DNA of 64,000 nt, from NCBI GenBank assembly GCA_963971305.1, contig OZ020317.1, forward strand, positions 10,186,001 to 10,250,000, read 5' to 3'. Position numbers and translations under genes: made by a program. The number at the start of each line of letters is the position of its first letter. Positions within the stretch are counted from its first letter, which is position 1. The notes beneath the pieces were generated by a model. The model saw only the letters and a program-made list of their open reading frames with translations, made no database searches and was not told the origin of the DNA. Positions 1 through 11,639 of the stretch are shown in pieces. Source of the stretch: Arcuatula senhousia (lineage: Eukaryota > Mollusca > Bivalvia > Mytilida > Mytilidae).

Positions 1-175
1 CAATAGGTGTTTTTTGGGCTTGTTTTCATTGGTAATTTTGTTAGGCAATCTTTTGGATGGATCACAGACATTTGTATATCAATACCTGAAGTTTCTGCAT
101 GTTGGCCATTGTGAGGCTCCCTGTTTCTGACCCGTACAGCAAGAGTGATTTAACCATAGCCCTGTATGTTAAATA
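1..175 (-). pseudogene. LINE reverse transcriptase C-terminal remnant (copy 1)
   Basis: The minus strand reads LLLYGSETGSLTMANMQKLQ and then several in-frame stops. This resembles the region after the catalytic core of Jockey/CR1-type non-LTR reverse transcriptases (pattern LLYGSETW...L..F...CLR.I). It is the downstream part of the remnant whose core lies at about 850-1290; the TIR element at 474-715 sits between them. Decayed and not functional. Family assignment is from recall of motif patterns. Confidence 0.7.
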
Positions 176-473
176 CAGATCTATGATTTAAAGTTACTGT
201 TTGATTTACTTAGCTTGGTCTTTATAAATACTTGCTTTGATTTCCATACCATTCAGGCATTCCAATGGCCGTGTCATCTCCTGTTCAACCATGTTTGTTA
301 ATCACAATTTCTATATATATTAAAATTAAAATGTTATTCTCTCAACATGAGCATGGTGAGTGGATCTATTTCACTGAAAATGATGTTATTTTTAATAATT
401 TTCATTATAAGGTTTCCTCTTTGTTTACTTACTACTGTTTTGAAGCATTTTCAATCAATTTAACATGTTTTTA

Positions 474-715
474 AAGGGACCGATCATCTAATTTGAAGGG
501 GAGCCTTGGTTTTTTCCTAAAAAAAAATTCTGAAAATTATTTTTGATGAAAAAAAATTTTGGCAGCAGAGAGTAAGAAAAAAATTCTGAACAAGGATTTC
601 TGCTATATAAAATGATAATAATGAAAAAAAAATTCTGTCGCGACGCCTTCGAAAAATGTCTGACCAAAAACAAAAAAACCCAAGACCCCTCTTCAAATTA
701 AATGGTCCGTCCCTT
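474..715. mobile_element. Short TIR element (MITE), AAGGGAC family
   Basis: Imperfect terminal inverted repeats: the left end (AAGGGACCGATCATCTAATT...) pairs with the right end (...TTAAATGGTCCGTCCCTT). The interior is A/T-rich homopolymer sequence without coding capacity. Related copies lie at 6583-6824, 35523-36011 and 54154-55085, so this is a dispersed non-autonomous DNA transposon family. Confidence 0.8.
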
Positions 716-849
716 ACATATGGTGGATTCCATTTCCTCTTCTCTAGTGTGATTCTATAATCATCCAATCAATTCATGGCCAAAAGAAACAGAGAAAGGA
801 AAAAGTAAACAACCATGCCTAAAAACTGGGCGTATTTCAAACTCTTTAC

Positions 850-1290
850 TTATTTCTTGTGGGTGCACTTCCTGACATTTCATTCCTAGAAATACCTAAA
901 TATTCTAAATATTCGTTATTGATGTAACAATTCTGTTTGGAATTTCATTGATCTCAAGGAGATTCCACAGAATTTCTCTATCAAGGATAGCAAAAGCTTC
1001 CTCGAAGTCTATGTAATAGATATAAAGGGAACTGTTTCATTGAATTGGATGCTCGATGTACAGGTTGTCTATCTGTTCGATGCAAGATTTTTCCTTTTTT
1101 TTCAACCTGCTTAGTGGTCTCATAGTTTTTTGTCTAAATTTGTTTTGATACGACATATAATTATTCTGTTAAGGATTTACTATCAATAATGCTCTATAGT
1201 TTTTACATTCGATTTAGCCTCCCTTTTTAACAACTTAAATTATGTATTCTTTTTCCAATGTTGTGGGAGTTCCACTGTGTCATGAGTTTG
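850..1290 (-). pseudogene. LINE reverse transcriptase core remnant (copy 1)
   Basis: On the minus strand one can follow IPQHWKKEYI, then KKGG..ECKNYRAL, then SCIEQIDNLYI, then SLYIYYIDFEEAF..LDRE and LWNLL. These are the order and spacing of reverse-transcriptase motifs of a LINE (family form: YINFIDFEKAFDS.DR). Internal stops and frameshifts interrupt it. The first catalytic aspartate region (YIDFEEAF) is recognisable; the YADD region is not. Not functional. Confidence 0.72.
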
Positions 1291-2269
1291 AGTATTTTTT
1301 GCTGTTTTTTAGGATTCGATTAGATTAAAATGGTGACATTAATTCTGTGTCTGACGTTGGTCAGTTTGCATGGTGTTTATGGTTGTGATATTTTCATTTA
1401 AAGATGGCACTGAACAGTCTATTTTCATGTCGTCTGCAGCAGATTGAATATATCTCATTGTTTCAGATGCTTATATGACAGTTTGCACATCTAAACACAA
1501 TTTCACTCAAATAAGCTAAATATGTATATAATCATGTACACTCCCCGTCTGATATCTTCAAACAAAATAATGATTCCTATTACTCTTGTTTTTAAGTTGT
1601 TTTGGCACTTATCTATTGCGTTCATTCATATTTGAGGGCATAAATAATCTTGAATATAACATTATTTCATAATGTAGATATATATGCTATTTCTGAGGCG
1701 GACATCTTTAAAATGACAGCCATTTTTAATATAAGGCAAACCGTTTTTTACTATACTCTTTGGAATATATTGCACTGCTGTCATACACAATTTGGTGCGT
1801 TTATCTTCATAGTACAAATTTTAATGAATTTTTATTTGATTTTTTTCTTAATTTTATATTCCATTAGGCGGTCATCTTGGAAATGGCCGCCATTTTGAAT
1901 TTTCTAGTTGGGTCCATATCTAATATTGTTTAGTATGCTGTTTTCTACCACCATGCCAAATTTCATGCTTTTACCATACTTTGAGCAATTTCACCAAAAA
2001 CCTGCACAAATCGACTGGACTAATTACTTCGAGAATGAAAAACTGGCTTAAAATGTATGGAGTAGATATAATTTTAATGTTTTGGTAAAATCTTTAAAAC
2101 TATTTTTCTTTAATAGAAATGTAGATCATTTGATACTTATTGTAAAATGTTAATAGTCAGCGATCAAGTGTGTCGGTTTTGTGTGAAGACGCTTCACTAA
2201 ATTATTAATTGTTTGAAGTTATCAGTCGGATTTAAAATCGATATATTTGTGTTTTTGTACATCAGTCGA

Positions 2270-2740
2270 TGATTGCTTCTTATCTAGCTGTAACAGCGCG
2301 CGAGTGTTCTCAAGAGAGATACCTGTATGTCTTGTTTTTTTTTCTTGTCGTTTTTTTTTGTCTCAGGTTCTCTGTTTTTGAATTGAACTTTATCGATTTG
2401 ATTTTTACTTTGTTATTTTTTGTGATTTGTTAAAGATTATTAATAGGGGAAGGTTGGGCCTCATTCCGCTACATTGTATATATGCCTGTCCTAAGCCATG
2501 AATCCTTATCATAGCTTTTGTTTGTCCCTGTTATCTTTGTGTTTGTTATTCTATGTCTAGAAATGGGAATTGATAATTTGGGGATTGTTATTGAATCTAA
2601 TGTACATGTATTGTATGTTTAGTCTATGGCCAATGCAAGACGGTGAGCAGTGTCGCTGGTTCTGTTCACTGGTTGTAGGCTGCTGGCGGTCTTCCATTGT
2701 GGATTTTTTAAATTGCCGTTTGTTTTTATATCGTAAACGA
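2270..2740 (+). repeat. Interspersed repeat of unknown class (copy 1)
   Basis: Contains GAGTGTTCTCAAGAGAGATAC, GGGGAAGGTTGGGCC and TGCCTGTCCTAAGCCATGAA. Parts of the same sequence occur in reverse orientation at about 33640-34030. No coding signal. The rest of 1300-3850 shows no gene that I can support. Confidence 0.6.
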
Positions 2741-3851
2741 AATATCTGAAATTATTTTAAAAATAAAAAAAAGAAAGTAAACGAGATCCGGAATGGAATG
2801 CAAGTTTTAGATGAAGTCAATGGCTTGACATGCACAATAAAAAACTACATGTAAATCACAAACAAGAACCAATGAATGAAATATCGGTTTGAATTTGTTG
2901 TCAAGTTTCACGTTGACATAGAAAATTATTTTGTTTGCAAATTAAATTCCATCATTTAGGGATTTGGAAAGTAAAAGGCATTCCAATTAACAAAATAGAT
3001 TCTAATTCCCTGATAAATATGAATGTTTCTTCTTGGTTATACAGATGTTCAAGTTTTGACTGGATCTTCTATAAGTTTATTTTTGACAATGGTCCTTGAA
3101 GTAGAACTGAGAAATGATTTTCAACAACTACAAAAAACTGATTTATAATTTTATAAATAAACTTTTATTTTATTTTTTTTTCTGTTTGAAAACCGACGAT
3201 CTCAACTCATGGTCATCGTCTCTATAACTAAACAGACATTACACAAAATTATTTGATGCACTGTATTTTTATAAAAGGACCATTGGATTTATTTGTTGGA
3301 TTTAATTCACTGAAAACAAAACAAAAGAGAGTAAGCACACCCATAATGATAATTTAAGCCTATAATATTGTTTTCAAATTTAATGAAGGCAGATAAAATG
3401 TAGATCTACACAAAACATCTCTCCTGTTTTTTTGATATGTAGATGTATAGAATATACCGTGTAGAAAGTATTTTTGGTAAGGTTCTAATTTTGCATAATT
3501 TTCAAGATTCTTAAACTAGGCATAATAAAATCTTGATAAACTTTGGTAGCCCTAGCATTACCTTTAATAAAATAGCAAATGCAAAAAAAAAGATATCCGG
3601 TAAAACAAAAGACTTGACTTTTCTTTTTACATGTACATCTGCTATACGTTTCATGAAAGAAAACAAAATGCACAGACCACATTTAAAAAAAAGTTGTAAA
3701 CAATTTTTGATTGTTGAGGGGAAACATAAGTTACGAAACGTATATAGAATTGTTACATATATGTATAAGTATATTTTTTCTATCCTGATTTCAGTAAAAA
3801 TACTGTGTGTATATTTGCAAAGATTCCGATTTATATGTCTAAGTACAAAGA

Positions 3852-4025
3852 AGTAGAGGTACCAATGGGGCATTCAAAAGTCAAAACTCCGAAAGGACAG
3901 AGACAAAACCAGTAAAGACCAACGGGAAAAGAAAGAAGGGATTTTACACACGGAAACACTAAACCACTGAGTATCAATCAACAACGCGAACTCCAGTCGT
4001 AACGAAAGTGAACTTATGTGCTATA
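3852..4025 (-). mobile_element. Penelope-like retroelement 3' tail (copy 1)
   Basis: The stretch GTACCAATGGGG ... CTCCGAAAGG ... AGACAAAACCAGTAAA ... CAACGCGAACTCCAGTCG is the same 3' tail found next to reverse-transcriptase fragments at 13466-13740 (plus) and 17758-18000 (minus). The orientation implies a minus-strand element whose coding part is missing here. Confidence 0.65.
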
Positions 4026-4098
4026 ATTAGTATAGAGGTGGTGTTGAAGTCTTATTTCTCAGGAGGTAAATGAGGTTAACAGCATTCGCGCATGCCTG

Positions 4099-4218
4099 TG
4101 ACGTCATATCCACTTCCGGTCCACCATCATGGATTTTCTGCGCATGTTTATCCTTTTCCGGTCCGTCATCTTGGATCTTGGCGGCCATCTTGGATCTCTT
4201 CGGCCATTTCGCTTCCGG
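4099..4218. promoter_or_regulatory. Promoter-like CRE/ETS/YY1 motif cluster (copy 1)
   Basis: Within 120 bases there is a perfect CRE palindrome TGACGTCA (4099-4106), ETS-type CTTCCGG at 4113-4119 and 4212-4218 with TTTCCGG between them, and CCATCTTGG (YY1-type) near 4185 with further GGCCAT boxes. In a strongly AT-rich setting this GC-rich cluster looks like a TATA-less housekeeping-type promoter or one carried by a mobile element. No transcription start or target gene can be fixed from sequence. Confidence 0.4.
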
Positions 4219-4428
4219 TAAATTAAGGGGAGGTAATTCCGTAAAGTCCCCGCACAGTAAAAAGCTTGTAACTAAGTTATTCCTTGACCGATTCCTTTGG
4301 GTTTTGTTGCATTGTCTTTAGTAAGACAATGTCGCTTTGATGGTTTTCTTTGTGGTCTTCAGTAGTCAGTAGGGGCTTGTTCATTAAGTGACCATTTCTT
4401 ATTTCTTATCAAAGGTGGGGTTGTCGTG

Positions 4429-5158
4429 TATCGTTGGAAAGGTCACAAGGTGTAGTTGCCATTTCTAAGTTGTTTGAGTCGGTAGTGGTCAGTGGTCAGT
4501 CAGGGCTTGACCATAAGGTGATCCCTTATTCTTCTTGCTGTATACCAAGCGTGTAATAGGTATTGTAAAGCTTGTGGGGTCTAGTTTTTCTTTTTTTCTT
4601 TTGTGATAATCTACGGGAAGTAACTCTTGTTTCTACTGTGTATTTGATACCGTTTTGTAAGGAATTTGCCGGGTTTTGTACGGTACAATATTAATGTAGG
4701 CTTTAAGTACTGTTTTGATCATTTTATATAGGTAACATAGGGCGTTAGGGATAACAAGTAGACTTTAAGTTTGGATACTTTATTTTGAAAACAGTAATAG
4801 GTTTCAGTGTTCATCCTCGTCTTCTTCACTCTACTCGTCAGGTCTGAACTGTTTTATTTTCTCATCCAGCAAGTACTTTCTCTTTTCAGTAGCGTATTTT
4901 CAAGACTTTCCATGCTCATAATCTGCATCGTCCCTCAGTCGTTTTGCCGTTTGTTTGATCTTCGTGTGGAGTGGATCTCGTGCCATTTCCATTTGCCACA
5001 TAATGTTATTGACGTAACGATTTTTTAGAGCTTCTCTATAGAGCGGGAGCACATTCAAGTCAGCCTTTGCTATTGACTCCTTTTCGTGGTGACCACTTAT
5101 ACCTCATAACTTGTTCAATAAAGCCACCCCACGGATCGAACTGTTCTTCGGGGTAAGT
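4429..5158 (-). pseudogene. Inverted-repeat arm with 3' end of a decayed zinc-finger-type gene (copy 1)
   Basis: The reverse complement matches 12233-12987. The coding part (minus, 4804-5158) preserves, in one frame, LYREALKNRYVNNIMWQMEM and the downstream basic region and acidic tail. Here the homopolymer before NRYVN has six bases; the other two copies have seven and five and are shifted out of frame, so this arm keeps the ancestral register at that point. Elsewhere it is broken: about 46 bases are missing relative to 12294-12340, and a stop interrupts the acidic tail. Distal to the coding part, 4429-4800 is non-coding. Confidence 0.7.
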
Positions 5159-5159
5159 T

Positions 5160-5470
5160 CTCTCTTCTCTAACACTAATCCTTTCTCTTTTCAGTTCTAT
5201 TTTTAGCCCTTATTCCCTTTTTAACTTTAACTCTATTCACCTTTATTGTCATTGTATTCCCTCTTCTCCCAACCCTAACATTTACTCTCTCCTCTCTAAA
5301 CCTAACCCTTTCTATTTTTAGTTACATTTTTAACCATTTACTCTAACCCTAACCTGAATTCTCCTTTGTTGTGTATAGTATTGCTATTCATGTTCGTATC
5401 CTTACCCTAACTCTTCTGCTATGTAGTCTAGCCCGAACTTTAGCCTTAACCCCAACTCTTGACTTTTGGT
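5160..5470. repeat. Degenerate telomere-like CCCTAA tract (copy 1)
   Basis: Pyrimidine-rich stretch with recurrent AACCCTAAC, AACCTAACCC, CTAACCCTAACC and CCTTAACCCCAAC. It looks like decayed (CCCTAA)n telomere-type repeat interspersed with TTTTTAG. It lies between the inverted arm and the coding remnant. Could instead be a chance simple-sequence tract. Confidence 0.5.
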
Positions 5471-5528
5471 CTCTCCTTTGTTTGGATGTTGTGCTCCTTT
5501 TGTTGTTGTTCTGTTTTTTTTCTTATTT

Positions 5529-6060
5529 TTGTGAAGTTAAACAAAAAAACAATGCAAAAAACAATGCATTTGAAAAACAACAAGAGGATCATGAAAATGA
5601 ATGTCTTTGTCGAACATGTTTGGTGAGTAAGCTGAAAACCGAATTTAACAATTGGGAACAAAATGTGCCATGCATAGACTGCCAGCGAATATTTAAAAAA
5701 AATGGCGTAGATTCAAAACATGGAGGCTTGCATAGAGTAAAGAGAGCTTAGCAGCATTTGGGAATGCATTCTTTGTCCATACATGAATAGAAAGAAAGAC
5801 AATTTAACAAGACCCGATCTAATTTGTCCGTGTAATGAGCGCTCTGTTAGCAACATGCTACACTTTTCAGAAGTGATACTAGATAAATTTACTAAGACGG
5901 AACAAAAATCATCAGATAGAAACCTGACGCCGAGAAGAAAAGATGTACCATTGCGACGAATGCAGATACACAAACCAAAAGTTGTTAATCTACAGAGACA
6001 CAAAGAACAGAAACATGGAGGAACTGGAATGGTTGAAGAAGGACCCGGAATGGGAAACCG
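5529..6060 (+). pseudogene. Zinc-finger-type gene remnant, truncated at duplication junction
   Basis: An open stretch ends at 5751 and carries two CxxC pairs (CLCRTC, CIDC) followed by a histidine-rich segment. Copy 2 has the same region but stops sooner because of a one-base poly-A difference. After further breaks, 5940-6015 encodes a C2H2-like finger split over two frames: YHCDEC in one frame, NLQRHKEQKH in the next. The sequence ends abruptly at 6060, where the tandem junction begins. Not functional; original family not recognised. Confidence 0.6.
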
Positions 6061-6285
6061 GAAATGGTTGCTCCCTATCCACTCTCACTTTCCCTTCTTT
6101 ATTTCGAAAACAATAGGTGTTTTTTGGGCTTGTTTTCATTGGTAATTGTGTTAGGCAATCTTTTGGATGGATCACAGACATTTGTATATCAATACCTGAA
6201 GTTTCTGCATGTTGGCCATTGTGAGGCTCCCTGTTTCTGACCCGTACAGCAAGAGTGATTTAACCATAGCCCTGTATGTTAAATA
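6061..6285 (-). pseudogene. LINE reverse transcriptase C-terminal remnant (copy 2)
   Basis: Same remnant as at the window start, but extended by 50 bases at 6061-6110. That extension translates on the minus strand as an EIKK.K.EWIG-like stretch, typical of the end of these LINE proteins. The extension is what fixes the duplication breakpoint at 6060/6061. Contains stops in every frame. Confidence 0.68.
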
Positions 6286-6582
6286 CAGATCTATGATTTA
6301 AAGTTACTGTTTGATTTACTTAGCTTGGTCTTTATAAATACTTGCTTTGATTTCCATACCATTCAGGCATTCCAATGGCCGTGTCATCTCCTGTTCAACC
6401 ATGTTTGTTAATGACAATTTCTATATATATTAAAATTAGAATGTTATTCTCTCAACATGAGCATGGTGAGTGGATCTTTTTCACTGAAATGATGTTATTT
6501 GTAATAATTTTCATTATAAGGTTTCCTCTTTTTTTACTTACTACTGTTTTGAAGCATTTTCAATCAATATAACATGTTTTTA

Positions 6583-6824
6583 AAGGGACCGATCATCTAA
6601 TTTGAAGGGGAGCCTTGGTTTTTTCCTAAAAAAAAATTCTGAAAATTATTTTTGATGAAAAAATATTTTGGCAGCAGAGAGTAAGAAAAAAATTCTGAAC
6701 AAGGATTTCTGCTATATAAAATGATAATAATGAAAAAAAAATTCTGTCGCGACGCCTTCGAAAAATGTCTGACCAAAAACAAAAAAAACCAAGACCCCTC
6801 TTCAAATTAAATGGTCCGTCCCTT
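6583..6824. mobile_element. Short TIR element (MITE), AAGGGAC family, duplicate
   Basis: Copy of the element at 474-715, carried along by the tandem duplication and therefore not an independent insertion. Confidence 0.8.
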
Positions 6825-6959
6825 ACATATGGTGAATTCCATTTCCTCTTCTCTGGTGTGATTCTATAATCATCCAATCAATTCATGGCCAAAAGAAACA
6901 AAGAAAGGAAAAAGTAAACAACCATGCCTAAAAACTGTGCGTATTTCAAACTCTTTACT

Positions 6960-7400
6960 TATTTCTTGTGGGTGCACTTCCTGACATTTCATTCCTAGAA
7001 ATATCTAAATATTCTAAATATTCGTTATTGATGTAACAATTCTGTTTGGAATTTCATTGATCTCAAGGAGATTCCACAGAATTTCTCTATCAAGGATAGC
7101 AAAAGCTTCCTCGAAGTCTATGTAATAGATATAAAGGGAACTGTTTGATTGAATTTGATGCTCGATGTACAGGTTGTCTATCTATTCAATGCAAGATTTT
7201 TCTTTTTTTTTCAACCTGCATAGTTGTCTCATAGTTTTTTGTCTAAATTTGTTTTAATACGACATATAATTATTCTGTTAAGGATTTACTATCAATAATG
7301 CTCTATAGTTTTTACATTCGATTTAGCCTCCCTTTTTAACAACTTAAATTATGTATTCTTTTTCCAATGTTGAGGGAGTTCCACTGTGTCATGAGTTTGA
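6960..7400 (-). pseudogene. LINE reverse transcriptase core remnant (copy 2)
   Basis: Duplicate of the remnant at 850-1290 with the same frame breaks, which shows that the LINE was already dead before the tandem duplication. Small differences between the copies (for example TGATTGAATTTGATG against TCATTGAATTGGATG) are recent mutations. Confidence 0.72.
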
Positions 7401-8379
7401 GTATTTTTTGCTGTTTTTTAGGATTCGATTAGATTAAAATGGTGACATTAATTCTGTGTCTGACGTTGGTAAGTTTGCATGGTGTTTATGGCTGTGATAT
7501 TTTCATTTAAAGATGGCACTGAACAGTCTATATTCATGTCGTCTGCAGCAGATTGAATATATATCATTGTTTCAGATGCTTATATGACAGTTTGCACATC
7601 TAAACACAATTTTACTCAAATAAGCTAAATATGTATATAATCATGTACACTCCCCGTCTGATATCTTCAAACAAAATAGAGATTCCTATTACTCTTGTTT
7701 TAAAGTTGTTTTGGCACTTATCTATTGCGTTCATTCATATTTGGGGGCATAAATAATCTTGAATATAACATTATTTCATAATGTAGATATATATGCTATT
7801 TCTGAGGCGGACATCTTTAAAATGACAGCCATTTTTAATATAAGGCAAACCGTTTTTTACTATATTCTTTGGAATATATTGCACTGCTGTCATACACAAT
7901 TTGGTGCGTTTATCTTCATAGTACAAATTTTAATTAATTTTTATTTGATTTTTTTCTTAATTTTATATTCCATTAGGCGGTCATTTTGAATTTTCGAGTT
8001 GGGTTCATAGCTAATATTGTTTAGTACGCTGTTTTAATACCTACATGCCAAATTTCATGCTTTTACCATACCTTGAGCAATTTCACCAAAAACCTGCACA
8101 AATCGACTGGACTAATTACTTTGAGAATGAAAAACTGGCTTAAAATGTATGGAGTAGAGGATATAATTTTAATGTTTTGGTAAAATCTTTAAAACTATTT
8201 TTCTTTAATAGAAATGTAGATCATTTGATACTTATTTTAAAATGTTTATAGTCAGCGATCAAGTGTGTCGGTTTTGTGTGAAGACGCTTCACTAAATTAT
8301 TAATTGTTTGAAGTTATGAGTCGGATTTAAAATCGATATATTTGTGTTTTTGTACATCAGTCGATGATTGCTTCTTATC

Positions 8380-8850
8380 TAGCTGTAACAGCGCGCGAGT
8401 GTTCTCAAGAGAGATACCTCTATGTCTTGTTTTTTTTTCTTGTCGTTTTTTTTTTGTCTCAGGTTCTCTGTTGTTGAATTGAACTTTATCGATTTGATTT
8501 TTACTTTGTTATTTTTTGTGATTTGTTAAAGATTATTAATAGGGGAAGGTTGGGCCTCATTCAGCTACATTGTGTATATGCCTGTCCTAAGCCATGAATC
8601 CTTATCAAAGCTTTTGTTTGTCCCTGTTATCTTTGTGTTTGTTATTCTATGTCTAGAAATTGGTATTGATAATTTGGGGATTGTTATTGAATCTAATGTA
8701 CATGTATTGTATGTTTAGTCTATGGCCAATGCAAGAAGGTGAGCAGTGTCTCTGGTTCTGTTCACTGGTTGTAGACTGCTGGCTGTCTTCCATTGTGGAT
8801 TTTTTAAATTGCCGTTTGTTTTTATATCGTAAACGAAATATCTGAAATTA
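8380..8850 (+). repeat. Interspersed repeat of unknown class (copy 2)
   Basis: Duplicate of 2270-2740 within the second tandem unit. The flanking 7410-8380 and 8850-9960 carry only AT-rich sequence matching unit 1. Confidence 0.6.
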
Positions 8851-9963
8851 TTTTAAAAATAAGAAAAAAGAAAGTAAACGAGATCCGGAATGGAATGCAA
8901 GTTTTAGATGAATTCAATGGCGAGACGTGCACAATAAAAAACTACATGTAAATCACAAACAAGAACCAATGAATGAAATATCGGTTTGAATTTGTTGTCA
9001 AGTTTCACGTTGACATAGAAATTTATTCTGTTTGCAAATTAAATTCCATCATTTAGGAATTTGGAAAGTAAAAGGCATTCCAATTAACAAAATAGATTCT
9101 AATTCCCTGATAAAAAAGAATCAAAATATGAATGTTTCTTCTTGGTAATACAGATGTTCAAGTTTTGACTTGATCTTCTATAAGTTTATTTTTGACAATG
9201 GTCCTTGAAGTAGAACTGAGTAATGATTTTCAACAACTACAAAAAACTGATTTATAATTTTATAAATAAACTTTTATTTTTTTTTTTTTCTGTTTGAAAA
9301 CCGACGATCTCAACTCATGGTCATCGTCTCTATAACTAAACAGACATTACACAAAATTATTTGATGCACTGTATTTTTATAAAAGGACCATTGGATTTAT
9401 TTGTTGGATTTAATTCACTGAAAACAAAACAAAAGAGATTAAGCACACCCATAATGATAATTTAAGCCTATGATATTGTTTTCAAATTTAATGAAGGCAG
9501 ATAAAATGTAGATCTACACAAAACATCTCTCCTGTTTATTTGATATGTAGATGTATAGAATATACCGTGTAGAAAGTATTTTTGGTAAGGTTCTAATTTT
9601 GCATAATTTTCAAGATTCTTAAACTAGGCATAATAAAATCTTGATAAACTTTGGTAGCCCTAGCATTACCTTTAATAAAATAGCAAATGCAAAAAAAAAG
9701 ATATCCGGTAAAACAAAAGACTTGACTTTTCTTTTTACATGTACATCTGCTATACGTTTCATGAAAGAAAACAAAATGCACAGACCACATTTAAAAAAAA
9801 AGTTGTAAACAATTTTTGATTGTTGAGGGGAAACATAAGTTACGAAACGTTATATAGAATTGTTACATATATGTATAAGTATATTTTTTCTATCCTGATT
9901 TCAGTAAAAATACTGTGTGTATATTTGCAAAGATTCCGATTTATATGTCTAAGTACAAAGAAG

Positions 9964-10140
9964 TAGAGGTACCAATGGGGCATTCAAAAGTCAAAACTCC
10001 GAAAGGACAGAGACAAAACCAGTAAAGACCAACGAGAACGGGAAAAGACAGAAGGGATTTTACACACGGAAACACTAAACCACTGAGTATCAATCAACAA
10101 CGCGAACTCCAGTCGTAACGAAAGTGAACTTATGTGCTAT
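9964..10140 (-). mobile_element. Penelope-like retroelement 3' tail (copy 2)
   Basis: Tandem-duplication copy of 3852-4025. It retains AACGAGAACGGGAAAAGAC, closer to the tail at 17821-17850 than unit 1, which has lost a few bases there. Confidence 0.65.
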
Positions 10141-10214
10141 AATTAGTATAGAAGTGGTGTTGAAGTCTTATTTCTCAGGAGGTAAATGAGGTTAACAGCA
10201 TTCGAGCATGCCTG

Positions 10215-10335
10215 TGACGTCATATCCACTTCCGGTCCACCATCATGGATTTTCTGCGCATGTTTATCCTTTTCCGGTCCGTCATCTTGGATCTCGGCGG
10301 CCATCTTGGATCTCGTCGGCCATTTCGCTTCCGGT
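10215..10335. promoter_or_regulatory. Promoter-like CRE/ETS/YY1 motif cluster (copy 2)
   Basis: Same cluster in unit 2. The CRE palindrome at 10215-10222, the CTTCCGG boxes and CCATCTTGG are all unchanged, although surrounding bases differ slightly between the copies. Confidence 0.4.
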
Positions 10336-10544
10336 AAATTAAGGGGAGGTAATTCCGCAAAGTCACCGCACGGTAAAAGGCTTGTAACTAAGTTATTCCT
10401 TGACCGATTCCTTTGGGTTTTGTTGCATTGTCTTTAGTAAGACAATGTCGCTTTGATGATTTTCTTTGTGGTCTTCAGTAGTCAGTAGGGGCTTGTTCAT
10501 TAAGTGACCATTTCTTATTTCTTATCAAAGGTGGGGTTGTCGTG

Positions 10545-11268
10545 TATCGTTGGAAAGGTCACAAGGTGTAGTTGCCATTTCTAAGTTGTTTGAGTCGGTA
10601 GTGGTCAGTGGTCAGTCAGGGCTTAACCATTAGGTGATCCCTTATTCTTCTTGCTGTATACCAAGCGTGTAATAGGTATTGTAAAGCTTGTGGGGTCTAG
10701 TTTTTAATTTTTTCTTTTGTGATAATCTACGGGAAGTAACTCTTGTTTCTACTGTGTATTTGATACCGTTTTGTAAGGAATTTGCCGGGTTTTGTACGGT
10801 ACAATATTAATGTAGGCTTTAAGTACTGTTTTGATCATTTTATATAAGTAACATAGGGCGTTAGGGATAACAAGTAGACTTTAAGTTTGGATACTTTATT
10901 TTGAAAACAGTAATAGGTTTCAGTGTTCATCCTCGTCTTCTTCACTCTACTCGTCAGGTCTGAACTGTTTTATTTTCTCATCCAGGAAGTACTTTCTCTT
11001 TTCAGTAGCGTATTTTCAAGACTTTCCATGCTCATAATCTGCATCGTCCCTCAGTCGTTTTGCCGTTTGCTTGATCTTCGTGTGGAGTGGATCTCGTGCC
11101 ATTTCCATTTGCCACATAATGTTATTGACGTAACGATTTTTTTAGAGCTTCTCTATAGAGCGGGAGCACATTCAAGCTATTGACTCCTTTTCGTGGTGAC
11201 CACTTATACCTCATAACTTGTTCAATAAAGCCACCCCACGGATCGAACTGTTCTTCGGGGTAAGTTCT
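10545..11268 (-). pseudogene. Left arm of palindrome, 3' end of decayed gene (copy 2)
   Basis: Pairs with the right arm 12233-12987 across a loop of about 960 bases. The coding remnant (minus, 10920-11268) has a seven-base homopolymer near 11140 that shifts the frame. It shares the internal loss seen at 4429-5158, so both left arms descend from the same damaged copy. Confidence 0.72.
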
Positions 11269-11269
11269 C

Positions 11270-11580
11270 TCTTCTCTTACACTAATCCTTTCTCTTTTCA
11301 GTTCTATTTTTAGCCCTTATCCCCTTTTTAACTTTAACTCTATTCGCCTTTATTGTCATTGTATTCTCTCTTCTCCCAACCCTATTATTTACTCTCTTCT
11401 CTCTAAACCTAACCCTTTCTATTTTTAGTTTCATTTTTAACCATTTAGAATACTCTAACCCTAACCTGAATTCTCCTCTGTTGTGTATAGTATTGCTATT
11501 CATGTTCGTACCCTTACCCTAACTCTTCTGCTATGAAGTCTAGCCCTAACTTTAGCCTTAACCCCAACTCTTGACTTTTG
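11270..11580. repeat. Degenerate telomere-like CCCTAA tract (copy 2)
   Basis: Duplicate of 5160-5470, with CTCTAACCCTAACCTG and CTTACCCTAACTC retained. Forms one side of the loop of the palindrome. Confidence 0.5.
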
Positions 11581-11639
11581 GTCTCTCCTTTGTTTGGACG
11601 TTGTGCTCCTTTTGTTGTTGTTCTGTTTTTTTTTCTGAT

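Larger units (their letters stand above)
1..6060. repeat. Tandem duplication, unit 1 (left end beyond window)
   Basis: Bases 1-6060 match 6111-12174 almost base for base, apart from scattered substitutions and small indels. For example, copy 2 lacks a short piece of the GGCGGTCAT...GCCATTTTG stretch near 1865-1900. The window opens about 50 bases inside this unit, because 6061-6110 is the part of the unit that would lie before base 1. The unit contains, in order, a LINE remnant, a TIR element, an interspersed repeat, a retroelement tail, a promoter-like cluster, an inverted-repeat arm, a telomere-like tract and a broken zinc-finger gene. Seen directly; a third copy upstream cannot be excluded. 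Confidence 0.95.

Noticed and set aside
3511..3873. Opposing open frames of 107-120 codons
   Set aside because: AT-rich, low-complexity translations, no recognised motif, and unit 2 has a frame-changing indel at the same place.
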